Source: Bretschneidera sinensis
Taxonomy: Eukaryota > Streptophyta > Magnoliopsida > Brassicales > Akaniaceae
Direction: 5' to 3'
NCBI GenBank assembly: GCA_023935145.1
Contig: CM043700.1
Span: forward strand, 24,894,001 to 24,958,000
Length of the DNA: 64,000 nucleotides
The notes below the pieces were generated by a model. It did not search any database and was not told the origin of the DNA. It saw only the letters and a list, made by a program, of their open reading frames with translations. Each line of letters starts with the position of its first letter. The stretch's first letter is position 1. Below are positions 1-11,224 of the stretch, one piece after another. The position numbers and the translations under genes are program-made.

Positions 1-591
1 AATATAGGTGGTGGTAGGTATATTAGTCTTTTTTTCAATTTTGTTATCACTAATTTGTTGAGAAGTATGTTAGTAGAGGATGAATACTTGTTACTTGAAG
101 AAGATGACATAGTCACAATGTTAATGGTGAATAAAAAAGTTTGGATAGATGAGGAGGTTCCCGAGGGCACCTCCAAAGAGAGATAAGTTGAAGAGATCAG
201 GTGTGTTCGAGGTTGAAGAATTGTTTGTGACTATATCGAGTGAGGAACCAAACAAAGTGAATGAGTGGAGCACTTCAAGGAAGGTAAAGGAAAGATCAAG
301 ATCCAAGTCTCTAGATTTTTCAAATAAGGAGCGCATCTACAATGAAGAAGAGGAACATGCACAATTACAAAGTAAAACCACAATGGAGTACATAGAGGAG
401 TTAAGTAGAATAAAAGAAAGTGATAATGGAAAGGTTAATGAAGATGATGAGATGCAAGTTCTTGATGGTTCAAAGGTAGTGCTAAGAGTACTTATTGAAT
501 GAGAGGATAATTGCTTCAAAGAGCAAGTGGATGAGATAGTAAGACCAAATGGAATGATCATACCAACCAAAGAAGAAAGTAAAATTTTATG
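1..591. other. Unassigned flank of the first gypsy element
   Basis: No recognisable host gene. A 117-codon plus-strand ORF (149-502), rich in Glu, Lys and Ser, has no motif I recognise and ends before the insertion. The stretch is continuous with 7634 onward once the gypsy element and one target-site copy are removed. That sequence then reads into a purine-rich tract and a copia-like LTR, so this may be the 3' internal part of an older retroelement. That reading is inference only. Confidence 0.4.
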
Positions 592-596
592 ATGAG
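592..596. repeat. Target-site duplication ATGAG (left copy)
   Basis: ATGAG directly precedes the LTR start TGTTGTG at 597 and recurs at 7629-7633 directly after the other LTR. Five base pairs is the usual size for LTR retrotransposon integration. Confidence 0.95.
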
Positions 597-1845
597 TGTT
601 GTGTGTTTATCCACCTAAATTAATAAGCAAATAATTGTACAGTTTTACTTGCAAGTGCACAAGGTCAACAGTAGTATAGTGTGCAAATGTGAGATCATCT
701 CCACAGGGATTGGTGAATTTCGTTTTTAGAATCAGTTTGTAATATAAAATAATAAAAATAAATATTAAGTTTAGATTAATAATAATAAAGATGTAAGGAC
801 TTGATATCCATCACTAATCATGCTACCCCAACAAAACAATATGCTAATGCTTTACTCATGCTATGAATACCTAATGTTTGTTAACCTAAGGGCTTGGTCC
901 ACTCTTTAAGCTATTGATTTCCCTAAGTAACGAGTTAGGCATGGTGTATACTCTAACTCTTTTCTCTCATAAGGGATTCAGCATGGTGTATACTGAGTTG
1001 TTCCTTAAGAGAGCATAGGATCTGTGGAAATTAACAACCACACGAGACCTAGGACTTGGTCTGCTCCCGGTTTCCCATGTTGATTAACCCAAGAATCCGA
1101 CGTGGATTTATTTTGTTACTATTGTTGAATCCAGAACTCAGTCATCCAAATTGATTCAACTAACTAATCCATACCACATGCATACGTTGATCAGACACAC
1201 ACATATGAGGAATTTAAATAAAAACAGGCATTAATCAAATCAAGAATCACAGCATAAATATTGCAAAGGTGCCAATATTGAATTATTGGTTAAACATAAT
1301 TAGGGCTTCAACCAAGCCCTTACTAGGGTTTAGTTACACATGATTGTAATGCTAAACATATTCATAAAACAAAAATAAATGGGAAAGAATAAACCCGAGA
1401 GAAGAGTCATCAATTCCTCTCCAAAGTTTACAACTTCAAGCCAAAATCAAAAGTGGTGTTGCTATGTTTTACAAGCCTATATATAGGGTTCTCAGAACGC
1501 CTCGAAACCCTAATTTCCAAAATAAGTCCGGAAGAAATCTTTCCAAAACTAGCTCTATCGCCTCTTTGTGCGTGTGCACTCGAGCGCAGGGTTGCACTTG
1601 AGCCTTCTAGGTATGTGCACGAGTGCTTGTGCGCTCGATCACGGCAGTGTTGCGCTCGATCTCACTTAGTAGATTCCAGATCTTTAGTTTTCTTCCTTAG
1701 AACACCAAAATGTTATCTTTTCTTCAAAAACCTATAAAAAGCACAGAAAACACAAAAATGACGTAGAATATACTAAAATACATAAATAAATAGCTTAACA
1801 ACTATAGATTAAGGGGCTTAAATATGAATATTTAAGCACTTATCA
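597..1845 (-). repeat. 3' LTR of the first gypsy element
   Basis: The LTR is 1249 bp and matches 6360-7628 over its full length. A TATA box on the minus strand lies at 1476-1487. Upstream of it in the transcribed sense (about 1572-1662) is a cluster of GCGCTCGA-type motifs. The small ORF at 1453-1737 is simply this LTR sequence read in frame and is not a gene. Confidence 0.93.
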
Positions 1846-1860
1846 CACCCCCAAACTTAC
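1846..1860 (-). other. Polypurine tract
   Basis: On the minus strand this reads GTAAGTTTGGGGGTG directly before the 3' LTR, the expected place and composition for a plus-strand DNA primer. It fixes the orientation of the element. Confidence 0.85.
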
Positions 1861-3893
1861 ATATTGCTAGTCCCTTAGCAATACAAAATGAAAAGCAAAC
1901 TCAAAGATAAATTCATCATTCATGATTTTTTAAAATTTTGAGTTGCACATAAAACTATGATGTTCGTTCATGAGTAGGCTTAAAATATAAACACATCTTT
2001 GCTATGAATAAGGTTTAAAGTTCTAATTACTTTCACAAGGCTGGTTTAAGGCATCACAAGTTCGTCTTAGTGTGTAAATTAGCACATAAAAAATGAAGCT
2101 TCCAAGTAATTTTAATGTATAGTGTTTCGATGTCTTAACATTCATCGAATTATCTATCAGAATGAACAATAATGGCGTAGTTTTATTTCTTTTCTTTTTC
2201 TTTTTATCATGATATTTTTACCATGTTAAGTTCCATTAAGTTTTCTAATTGACCCGTGTAGCGCATGTTTAGCCAATGACTCCTAAACCAGATGGTTTTA
2301 GGGTATTAAGTGTAAAGACATCCCTAAGAACTTACCAACTCGAATCAAAAAGGCTACGAAACTAACTAGTCTTAATGCTTCCAAGCAAAATCCCCACCTT
2401 TTGAAGTGAACACTCACTGCTTACTGAGGCAAGAGGTCCAGTTACTCAGTGGAAAGTTTATTTAATGATCATTAGGAGCATTTTATTTTCTCTTTTTGCA
2501 TGATAATAATTTTTTTTTTATTTTCCTATGCCAAAGTGTTCTTCTAACAAGTTATCTGATTACAGTTAGGTCATGGAAACATATACATAAAAATTATATG
2601 CCATACCCCACACAATTATGTGCTAACATGCTCGTGTCAGATTTAGATCAAACTTATGAATTCTTAAATACTTTGAAGTAGGTAATTAAACTTTTAAAAC
2701 TTTATCATTAGACTATGTGTTCTAGATTTTAAGCTTACTGATGAAGTTTTATCATAATATTTGTTTTAAATCAACCAAAATTTTCAAAATAATATGAACA
2801 TGCATTTATCTTTCCATGAATACTAAAAAAAACTGGGACATAGTGTGTGAATGTGTCTCCCATACCTCCAAACTTAATGTACACATTGTCCCCAATGTAG
2901 GAGTGACATGGGAGATAGAGAACAAGATGGCTGGTATGGCTCGTAGCACGCCCTCAGACTTAAACTGGATGCACTCATTATGTCCTTGAAAAAAAAAAAA
3001 ACAAACATAATACCGAAAAACAAGAAATACTAATAAGAAATAGTTATGTAAAAGTAAATACTAACAATAAATAAAAGACAAATAAAAAATAAAAATGATA
3101 TGCTGTAGGGTGCCTCCCATGAGTGCTAAGTTTTACGTCTTCAGCCAAACGTGATACCCTCTCACTGCTGGTTTCCACTGAGTATTTTTGGCGAACAACT
3201 TGTGGGTGACAATGAATTGAAGCTTTGGGCAACACTTTTAACAAGGTCTCAATCTCCATACTCAGTGGCCTCAGTACCACTAACCTTAATAGAGGCGTTT
3301 GAGCTACATGTGTATCAAGTCTGGAGTGCTAAAACGCTCTCTACAGTAGCGTCAACGCTAATCTTTTGGAAGGGAGTACCTAAAGTCCCCTGCTTTTGGC
3401 TCACGTGTTCTTGTTGCTGCTACATACTGGACAGTCTGGAGCACTAATCTTCATCTCTTGGTTGCACTGTAATTTTAGAGTGTGGTGTGACTCTGTGTCC
3501 ATGTACCGTGAATGTCTGATTTCTTGCTGACAATTGCTGCAATTCCAAGTTTGGTACCTGGACAATAGGTGAGAGAAAAGTGGTATTAGTATGCTTAAGA
3601 GTTTTAAACGGAGGAGTGAACTTACTTGGATGCTTTGGAGAGGCTTTAAGAAGGTGCACAGCTTCAATGATGTCATCAGTAATATTTTCAGATTATGGCT
3701 TAACAGCTGAACTTATGAAGCTATAGGTGAGGGTGGTCTCAAATGGATCAGTATAATAGACCTGAAAAGCTTGCTCGACAACACTTTGCATCATTCATTA
3801 AAACATTCATCATCATTATCATCTTGGGGTAATTTCAATGTATCAAATATCTTAAATTCTATTGTCTCACCATTTACTGTCATACTTACAATA
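1861..3893 (-). other. Non-coding 3' internal region of the first gypsy element
   Basis: About 2 kb of AT-rich sequence with many stops in all frames. Around 3109-3146 (minus) is a short block, GACGTAAAACTTAGCAC followed by GGGAGGCACCC, that resembles the post-pol block of the second gypsy element at 28941-28990. The reading frame near 3444-3659 may be residual coding sequence between protease and the lost pol core. No domain is recognisable. Confidence 0.6.
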
Positions 3894-5894
3894 CTATTTT
3901 TTCACATTAATTATTGTATCAACAGTTCTCATAAAGGGTCTTCCTAAGATGATGGGCAGAGGTAATGGCATAAGAGATTCTTCTATATCTAGTACAATAA
4001 AATCAGTAGGTAAAATAAATTCACCTACCTTTACTAAGACATCCTCAAGAATACCTCTTGGTCTTTTGATGCTTCTGTCTGCCAATTGCAAAGTGATGGA
4101 GGTTGGTTGAAGCTCTCCCAAACTTAGCTTTTCAACTACTGTGTATGGCAGCAAATTGACACTTGCTCCTAAATCCAATAGTGCATGCTCAAAAAATTGG
4201 TCACATATCCTGTAGGGAATGGTAAAATTAATTGGATCTTTTAGCTTTGGTGGTAGTTTTCTTAACAATACCGCACTTACCTCTTCAGTTAGAGCCACTG
4301 TTTTATGCTTCTGAAACTTTCTTTTATTAGTGCAACAATCTTTTAAAAATTTAGCATAAGCATGAATTTGTTTGATTGGATATAATAAGAGAATGTTAAT
4401 TTTTACTTTTCTCAAAGTTTCAAAAATATCAAGCAATTTATCTTTCTTTGGATTTACTAACCTTTGAGGGAAGAGTGGTGCATTCCACTTCTCCATTTCA
4501 CTTACGTTGGATGTGGATGGTTTAGCTAGAGATGCTCGTGCTGGCTCATTAACTCCTATGATCTTTCCATTTCTTAGAGTTGTAACGGCCTTCAGTTACT
4601 GATGTCCTCCAAGATTAGGCATTGTTTGGGTTTGAAATTCTCCTTGCTTTCATCCACTTAGCTCCTTAGCCATTTGGCCCATTTGTACTTCTAGTCTTTG
4701 GATGGTTTGTTCATGCTTTGCAATTGTTTGTCTTTACTCAGTTTGAGTTTGCCTTCCTTCTGCCATTAACTGTTCTTGTGACGTTATCAATTGCCTTACA
4801 ATACTTTCTAGGTCACTTATCTTTGATTCCAAAACTGTTTGGGCTGCTTGGTGAGAGTTCATTTGCTGTTCTTGAAGGTTCAAGGCATTTTTATTATTGT
4901 TCCATGTGGAGTTGGGATGGTTTCGCCATCCAAGATTATAGATAGTTGTATATGGATCGTTCTTAGGACGATAGTTGTTCAGTCCGACATAGTTTGCTTG
5001 CTCCGAATTTGCAGATGAATACAAAGGATATGTCTCAGTATTATGATCATATTGAGAACATATAGCACATACCTGGAGTAGTGTAGCTAGTGGATTCGGT
5101 GAGGCATTCTGAGCAGTCATGGTTTTAACAAGTAGATCTAGTTTCTTTTCCATAGCAGCTATCTGAATTGGAATTACACCAATTAAGTTAACTTCGTACA
5201 TGACCTTGCTCTTTACTCCTTGTCTCCCTCTGGACGAGAATTGTTGGGTGTGCTCACTCAATGCCTCAAACAGTTCCATGGCTTCTTCACTGCTCTTCTC
5301 CATCAGCACACCTCCACACCTTGAATCAGCAATACCTTTATTCATGTCATTTAGACCTTCATAAAAGGCTAGTACCAGCTCATCTTAAGGTAGGTTATGA
5401 TGTGTACATTTGAGAAGCAGCTCATTAAAGTGTCCCCATGCTTCAAAGAAAAGGTCTCCATCTCTCTGTTGGAAAGATTTAATCTCCTTCCTCATCTGCC
5501 TTATCTTTTGTGCTGGGAAAAATTTCCTTAGGAACTTGCTGGCCAACTCTTCTCAAGTATGGATAGAAACTACAGGCAATGAATTGTACCACAGTTTAGC
5601 ATTATCTTTAAAGGAAAAAGGGAAAATAATTAACCTGATTCATTTTTAGTCTAGGCCCCGGATATGCTGGAACTGGCAGAAATCAAAGAATTCTCAAAGG
5701 TGCAAGTGTGGATCCTCATTAAGTGTACCCCTAAAGTGAGTCAGTGCACTGAGTATCTACGGGGATATGTAATAATTGCCTTCCACCTCTGGTTGATAAG
5801 CATTGCATGATGGCTGGTTGAGGTTCCGTGGGATGAAGGATTGCTTTATCGGTCTTCGCTCAGGTGGTTATTGGTTTTTTAGCTGATATGCCAT
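3894..5894 (-). pseudogene. gag-protease remnant of the first gypsy element
   Basis: Reading on the minus strand, a gag start lies near 5894. The retrotransposon gag domain is recognisable at about 5640-5400 (motif DNAKLWYNSLP, then a KFLRKFFP-type helix) and is broken by several in-frame stops. The reading frame 5345-4734 continues gag and contains a zinc-knuckle-like CX2CX4H whose last Cys is Tyr, so the knuckle is incomplete. The same frame resumes at 4496-3894 with the retropepsin core LDLGASVNLLP and a GRPF motif near its end. It stops without reverse transcriptase. Gag and protease share one frame, as in plant gypsy polyproteins, and the stops are point changes. It cannot make a full polyprotein. 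Confidence 0.85.
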
Positions 5895-6073
5895 TGATGC
5901 TTCTTTCGCAAATTCTTCTTCTACCTCTTAAGAGTTGTCTCTAAGCCTTCGTCGGATTGTCCGCTCAAGCTCTGTATCGAACGGAAAGAAAGTTGGATGC
6001 CTGGATCGAAACCCTTGCATGAATCAATGAAAACTGCTTCAGTGCAACAAGTACTGTTGCTCGGTAGCCTCTG

Positions 6074-6170
6074 CCTCAAATGCGCTCGATCACAGAGGAG
6101 CTGCGCTCGATCACATAGTATTGCGCTCAATCGCACAAGGTGTTGCGCTCGAGCGCAGTGTCATAGAGAG
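6074..6170. repeat. Cluster of GCGCTCGA dyad motifs in the gag leader
   Basis: Four motifs of the form GCGCTC(G/A)A occur in about 90 bp. One is a perfect 14-base palindrome, TGCGCTCGAGCGCA, at 6144-6157. The same motif family recurs in both LTRs upstream of the TATA box. Here it lies between the primer site (6337) and the gag start (5894), in the untranslated leader of the minus-strand transcript. Confidence 0.8.
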
Positions 6171-6336
6171 CTTCTACTGTGTGCCTGAAACAAAAAAGAA
6201 AACAGATTATGTTTTTGATGAGGCAAAATAAAAGTGAAAAACAAAAAATTAAAATTTTTAGATTTTTGATAAAATAAAATAAACTAAAAATGATTAAATT
6301 AAACGAAAATAATTCTACAAGGAAATTTAGCGCAAG

Positions 6337-6353
6337 CCCCGGTAACAGCGTCA
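6337..6353 (-). other. Primer-binding site, tRNA-Asp type, decayed
   Basis: On the minus strand it reads TGACGCTGTTACCGGGG. It differs from the site of the second gypsy element (TGGCGCCGTTGCCGGGG) at three places, all transitions of the kind left by deamination of methylated cytosine. It lies six bases inside the 5' LTR, and assignment to tRNA-Asp follows the known plant Athila-type sites. Confidence 0.82.
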
Positions 6354-6359
6354 AAAACT

Positions 6360-7628
6360 TGTTGTGCGTTTATCCACCTAAATTAATAAGCAAATAATCG
6401 TACAGTTTTACTTGCAAGTGCACAAGGTCAACAGTAGCATAGTGCGCAAATATGAGATCATCTCCACATGGATTGGTAAATTTCGTTTTTAGAATCAGTT
6501 CGCAATATAAAATAATAGAAATAAATATTGGGTTTAGATTAATAATAATAAAGATGTAGAGACTTGATATCCACCACTAATCATGCTACCCCAACAAAAC
6601 AATATGCCAATGCTTTACTCATGCTATGAATACCTAATGTTTGTCAACCTAAGGGCTTGGTCCACTCCTTAAGCTATTGATTTTCCTAAGCAACGAGTTA
6701 GGCATGGTATATACTCTAACTCTTTTCTCTCTTAAGGAATTCAGCATGGTGTATACTGAGTTGTTCCTTAAGAGAGCATAGGATCTGTGGAAATCGACAA
6801 CCACACGAGACCTAGGACTTGGTCCGCTCCCGGTTTCCCATGTTGATTAACCCAAGAATCCGGCGTTGATTTCTTTTGTTACTATTGTTGAACCCAGGAC
6901 TCGGTCATCCAAATTGATTCAACTAACTAATTCATACCACATGCATACGTTGATCAGACACACACATATGAGGAATTTAAATAAAAACAGGCATTAATCA
7001 AATCAAGAATCACAACATAAATATTGCAAAGGCGCCAATACTGAATTATTGGTTAAACATAATTAGGGCATCAACTAAGCCCTTACTAGGGTTTAGTTAC
7101 ACATGATTGTGATGCTAAACATATTCATAAAATAAAAATAAAAGGGAAAGAATAAACCCGAGAGAAGAGTCGTCAATTCATCTCCAAAGTTTACAACTTC
7201 AAGCCAAAATCAAAAGTGGTATTTCTGTGTTTTACTAGCCTATATATAGGGTTCTCAAGACGCTTCGAAACCCTAATTTCCAAAATAAGTCTGGAAGAAA
7301 TATTTTCAAAACTGGCTCTGCCGCCTCTTTGTGGGTGTGCGCTCGATTGCGCTCTTTTGCACTCAAGTACAGGGTTGCGCTCGAGCCTTCTAGGTGTGCG
7401 CACTAGTGCTTGTGCGCTCGGTCGCAGCAATGTTACGCTCGATCGCACTTAGTAGGTTCCAGATCTTCAGTTTTCTTCCTTAGAACACCAAAATGTTATA
7501 TTTTCTTCAAAAACCTATAAAAAGCACAAAAAACACAAAAATGAGGTAGAATATACTAAAATACATAAATAAAGAGCTTAACAACTATAAATTAAGGGGC
7601 TTAAATATGAATATTTAAGCACTTATCA
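6360..7628 (-). repeat. 5' LTR of the first gypsy element
   Basis: The LTR is 1269 bp, with a minus-strand TATA box at 7239-7250 and GCGCTCGA-type dyad motifs at about 7339-7446 upstream of it. It is longer than the 3' LTR mostly because of one extra motif stretch near 7340-7370. Ends are TG...CA and the outer edge is directly followed by the ATGAG duplication. Confidence 0.93.
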
Positions 7629-7633
7629 ATGAG
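7629..7633. repeat. Target-site duplication ATGAG (right copy)
   Basis: Exact repeat of 592-596, directly after the LTR end TATCA. Confidence 0.95.
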
Positions 7634-8254
7634 GTGGAGAATTTGAGCCAATGTGGAGATTTTTCATGATTTTGGCTCAAATTCCCAAAAGAACGAATTC
7701 TAATTGGCTTATGAAAAGTGGTTTCTTATTTTGTGGCTGCTTATTCTAGTAGGAGTATAGTAGTAATTTCCTATTGGATGATTGCTTGTTCTAATAGAAG
7801 TAGTAGTAGTAGTGTCCTATGATGTTATTCTTTTTCTATTAGTATTAGAAAAATCTACTCTATATAAAGGGGATCTTAGAGAAGGTTTGAGACACACTCA
7901 TAATTCCAATATACATTATAAATCAGAGGGGCTTACCACCAGAGCTAGGATGAAAGCTTGGAATGTATTGGAGTTTTGGGTTGTCAAGTAGAAAGAGTAC
8001 TTACAACTAGAGTTAGGTTGAGAGCTGTGGGTACATTGGGGCTTTTGAGTTGTAAGATAGTTGATAGTTTAACAACTTAGCTCTTCCTAAGTTGTAATTG
8101 AAGATTAATAAACTGATAAGGTTTATTGATGGATGTATACAAAGAGATTGCCGAACCACATTAATTATTGTTGTTCTTATTCTTTGTTTGGTTTACCTAT
8201 TTAATTATTGTGACCGTGTTTTTTACTTAAAAATTTGTATAAGTGAATTTTAGA

Positions 8255-8262
8255 GGTAAAAC
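8255..8262. repeat. 8 bp target-site duplication GGTAAAAC (left)
   Basis: GGTAAAAC occurs here and again at 8616-8623, directly flanking the terminal inverted repeats of the MITE. Eight bases is typical of hAT transposons. Confidence 0.92.
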
Positions 8263-8615
8263 CAGTGTTTTTAGAGGTGAAGGCGTTGGAGCGTTTCAAA
8301 ATTTTAAAAAAATAATATTAATTAATTAAAATAATAAAAATAATTTTAATTAATTGTTTTCAAAGTTTAATACTTTACTAATTTTCTATAGTGTGATAAT
8401 TATAATTTTATAAATATTAATACATATTTTTAAAGGCGTACACCCGGGCGCCCGAGGCGTAATTATGGCTCCCGGGGCACCAAGTGTATGCCCCAAGCAA
8501 AAAAACGAACACCCCGGAAAAAAAACCCCTAACTTCAGGTGCCCCATGGCCTTTCTGCTTTGCCCCACCCTAGATGTACCCCGGGCGAGTCCCAAGAACG
8601 CCCATAAAAACACTG
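8263..8615. mobile_element. Non-autonomous hAT-type MITE (353 bp)
   Basis: The ends are inverted copies: CAGTGTTTTTA on the left and TAAAAACACTG on the right, flanked by the exact 8 bp repeat GGTAAAAC. The start CAGTG and the 8 bp duplication point to hAT. The left half is AT-rich and the right half unusually GC-rich (runs of GGCGCCC and CCCGGG). There is no transposase ORF; the minus-strand ORF 8386-8628 is not supported as a gene. Mobilisation would need a transposase from elsewhere. Confidence 0.9.
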
Positions 8616-8706
8616 GGTAAAACCCCAATATTATATTTATGCATTATTTCTCATGTTGCACTGGGTAAAACGCCAATATTATATTTATGCATTATTTCTC
8701 ATGTTG
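8611..8706. repeat. 48 bp tandem duplication
   Basis: Two nearly identical 48 bp units, 8611-8658 and 8659-8706, each begin CACTGGGTAAAAC. The unit includes the last five bases of the hAT element and its right target-site copy, so the duplication happened after insertion. Confidence 0.9.
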
Positions 8707-8950
8707 CACTTACTTTCTTGCACTTGCAATTCAATTACTTTTAATTTCAATCGATCTTTAATTTACATTCTCACATTTAGATTATTCATAATTATTTATT
8801 TTAAACCAAATGTCTTGTATATGTGTTGAGCTAAGAGTTTTCTTTGCAATCATCTAGATTTCAAAACCTTTATTCACAAAGCACAAACAAATTCCCTCGC
8901 TCCTGATCAAATTTTGCAAAATCCGGTTAAAAATATGAAGAAAAAAAAAA

Positions 8951-9439
8951 CCGAAAGCTTATTACTTAAATGTGGGATATTTTATTAAAAGCAATAATCA
9001 TACTTTTTTTTTTCTTTTTAGATGAGAATAGGAACGGAAATCGTACATACTTCAACATTTGTTGCGCTTTCATTTTCATTGTCGGCTGATGTGCATAAGT
9101 AGATTTACTGAAAAAGTCATTTTAATTTGTGTACGTATCAAATCCACAAAAATAAAATTCAATTATGGGTCGTATATGTTATTACAGGGGGACAAAAATC
9201 ATAAGAAGGTATTTTTTATAATAAAATTTAAATCGTACTTTTTTTTAACATATTCTTCAATAATTTTTTAACATAATTTAGAAAATAATACAATTTTATT
9301 TTTCAACTTTTAAACATAATTTGAAAGTAACATTTTTTTTGGTTTTTTTATTATATTAAAAAGTGAAAAAAATAACTGTTTATTTTTTAAATTATATTAT
9401 GAATATGTAAATTATTCAGAAAAATATTATTAAAGGAAA
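8951..9439. other. AT-rich spacer, nothing recognised
   Basis: Low-complexity AT-rich sequence with runs of A and T. The ORF at 9059-9271 has no protein-like character. No gene, RNA or element ends were found. Confidence 0.6.
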
Positions 9440-9790
9440 GGAGAAAATACACTTTACGCTCTTGTGGTTTGGTTTTGTGACATATTACGTACCTTTTGTG
9501 TTTTGGTTTTGTGACATATTTGCCCTTTGTGGTTTTATTTGTTACAAATTGTCTTTTGTGCGTTAGCGCGAAGGAAATGCCTCATCAATTTTTAAGCATA
9601 TTTTGTCAATTTTTAAGTATATTCCATTATCTTTCCTATTGTAGAGATAATGGAATATGTTAAAAAAAGTGACGAAGCACCCCTCGCGTTGACGTCGTAA
9701 ACCATAAAGATTGAGTAATATGCCACATAAAAACACAAGGGCAATCTATTATAAAACCAAACTGCAATGATGCAAAGTGTGTTTTGCCCT
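9440..9790. mobile_element. MITE with long imperfect inverted repeats (about 350 bp)
   Basis: The left end reads AAAATACACTTTACGC followed by TGTGGTTTGGTTTTGTGA. The reverse complement of the right end reads AAAACACACTTTGCAT followed by TGCAGTTTGGTTTTATAA. The two arms pair over roughly 45 bp with several mismatches. A further hairpin sits in the middle (TATTCCATTATC against GATAATGGAATA, about 9625-9660). No target-site duplication was clear, so the family is unassigned and the ends are approximate. Confidence 0.75.
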
Positions 9791-11130
9791 AAACAAAATT
9801 GAGATAGAAAAGTGGAAAATGTTTAAATTCCACGGCTAAACAAACCCTAAGGTTGTCTGAATCGATAGTATATGTTATGTTGTGTTTGAATCTCAAATAA
9901 TTTGGGGAAAGGACAATAATAAGTAAATTAAAAAAATAAATTAACTGAGAAAAATACAACCCATTGTTTTATTCCGGTCTTGATAAATTATACTATCTTT
10001 TATCCTTCTTATTTTTTGTTACATTCTCTATAATATACTAGCTATCTTGAGACATCGTTGCATGTGAAAAATATTATACATGATTAATTTCTTTGTTATT
10101 ATATGGAATCGAAAAATAATAGTATTGGTAATATGCTTTGATTACGATAAGAACAAGATAAGATGCAATCATGAAAATTTATAATAGTAAAAATATTAAT
10201 TTTGTTTTGATGTAAACAAAATATTTCATAAAATTAAAGTATAAAAAAATCTAATATGCTGATGAATTTATTAATGTCATAAAATTTTGATTAAATATAT
10301 AAGTAGATAACAGATATTTTAAATATAATCATTATTTTTTTTTTCTTTTGACAAAAGTCTCTAAAAGCTTTATATAATAAAAAAAGGATTTTATTACACT
10401 CTATACAAAATCTAATTATTGAATAATTTATTAATGTAATAAAAGTATAAGGAATTATTAAAAATACATTTATTTAAAATAATACTATTTTTTCAATTTA
10501 ATAAATTTATTTATATAATAAAAAATTCTTTCATAGAAAAACTTGTTCATATGGATCACTAATTTTTTTTTTTTAAATGACTTACTTGTAAGTAAAATTA
10601 AATCCTAATTATACGAGGAAAAGAAAGTGTAATTTCATGATAATTTATTGTTTATGAAAAGTCTGTTTATATAGAGAGTAATGAATTATTTGTATAATGC
10701 ATTCTTATATAAATAAACCAAACTTGATGCGGAAAAGAAAAAGTACTCAACCTAAAAATGTATTATGTAAAGGTACTTTTTTTCCATTTGATGTTTTACA
10801 CTGCATTCATGCTTTTATATAGGTTAATATGAACTTAGTTAAAACCTAATAAGATATTTTATCTCAATTTATATTGTTAATCTCTTCTTAAGGCTGATAA
10901 ATGATTTCTAGAGAACAAATTGGAGCATTCGTCAACCTCCTCCAAATGCCACGAAACTAAAGAGTGGCGTCAATGTTCATTTCTTGAAATATGTAATATC
11001 AACTTTCATGGGTTTAGGAAGATGAGCTCTCATTGAAGTGTGTCGCCAACAAATTGCGTAAGATTTTACCCAATTTTTTATCATCTTGTCATTGTTTGTG
11101 TATGCATTGAACATGAGTAAGTAATACATT
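9791..11130. other. AT-rich spacer, nothing recognised apart from possible LTR sequence at the end
   Basis: About 1.3 kb of very AT-rich DNA with no coding signal. The last few hundred bases (from about 10890) may belong to the LTR that ends near 11185, because a primer-site-like sequence follows it. The LTR start could not be fixed. Confidence 0.5.
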
Positions 11131-11135
11131 AAATA

Positions 11136-11186
11136 ATTTGTAGATTTTACGATTTTATCCTTATTTCGTAAACATTGAGCTTACAT
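11136..11186 (+). repeat. 3' end of a gypsy 5' LTR
   Basis: These 51 bases match 16225-16275 with about eight differences. The end TTACA is followed within a few bases by a primer-site-like TGCGACTCCACTAGGG (11192-11207). This is the arrangement expected at the LTR/internal junction of a plus-strand gypsy element. Confidence 0.6.
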
Positions 11187-11224
11187 TTTTTTGCGACTCC
11201 ACTAGGGAAAGAGCCTTTAAGAAA

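Larger units (their letters stand above)
597..7628 (-). mobile_element. Ty3/gypsy LTR retrotransposon (Athila/Tat-like), pol-deleted
   Basis: The element is 7032 bp long. Two direct LTRs start TGTTGTG and end TATCA on the plus strand and are flanked by the 5 bp duplication ATGAG. A decayed tRNA-Asp-type primer site (6337-6353) and a G-rich polypurine tract (read on minus, 1846-1860) show that transcription runs on the minus strand, so 6360-7628 is the 5' LTR. Inside are gag and retropepsin remnants. No reverse transcriptase, RNase H or integrase core was found, so the copy is non-autonomous. It sits beside an older copia-like 3' end. Superfamily is sure; lineage rests on the tRNA-Asp primer site and the gag/protease style. 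Confidence 0.93.
7634..8950 (+). mobile_element. Copia-like 3' LTR remnant
   Basis: The sequence begins with a purine-rich tract (GGTGGAGAAT, continuous with ATGAG) of the kind that precedes copia LTRs. It then has a TATA-like TCTATATAAAGGGG near 7858 and GATTGCCGAACCAC near 8146, a phrase also present in the copia LTR at about 19990. It is interrupted by a MITE at 8263-8615. Either no second copy of this LTR lies in the window or it has decayed beyond recognition. Boundaries are approximate. Confidence 0.55.

Noticed and set aside
1453..1737. Plus ORF in the first LTR and its counterpart at 7216-7452
   Set aside because: Present in both LTRs, on the non-transcribed strand, and made of the dyad motifs; no protein evidence.
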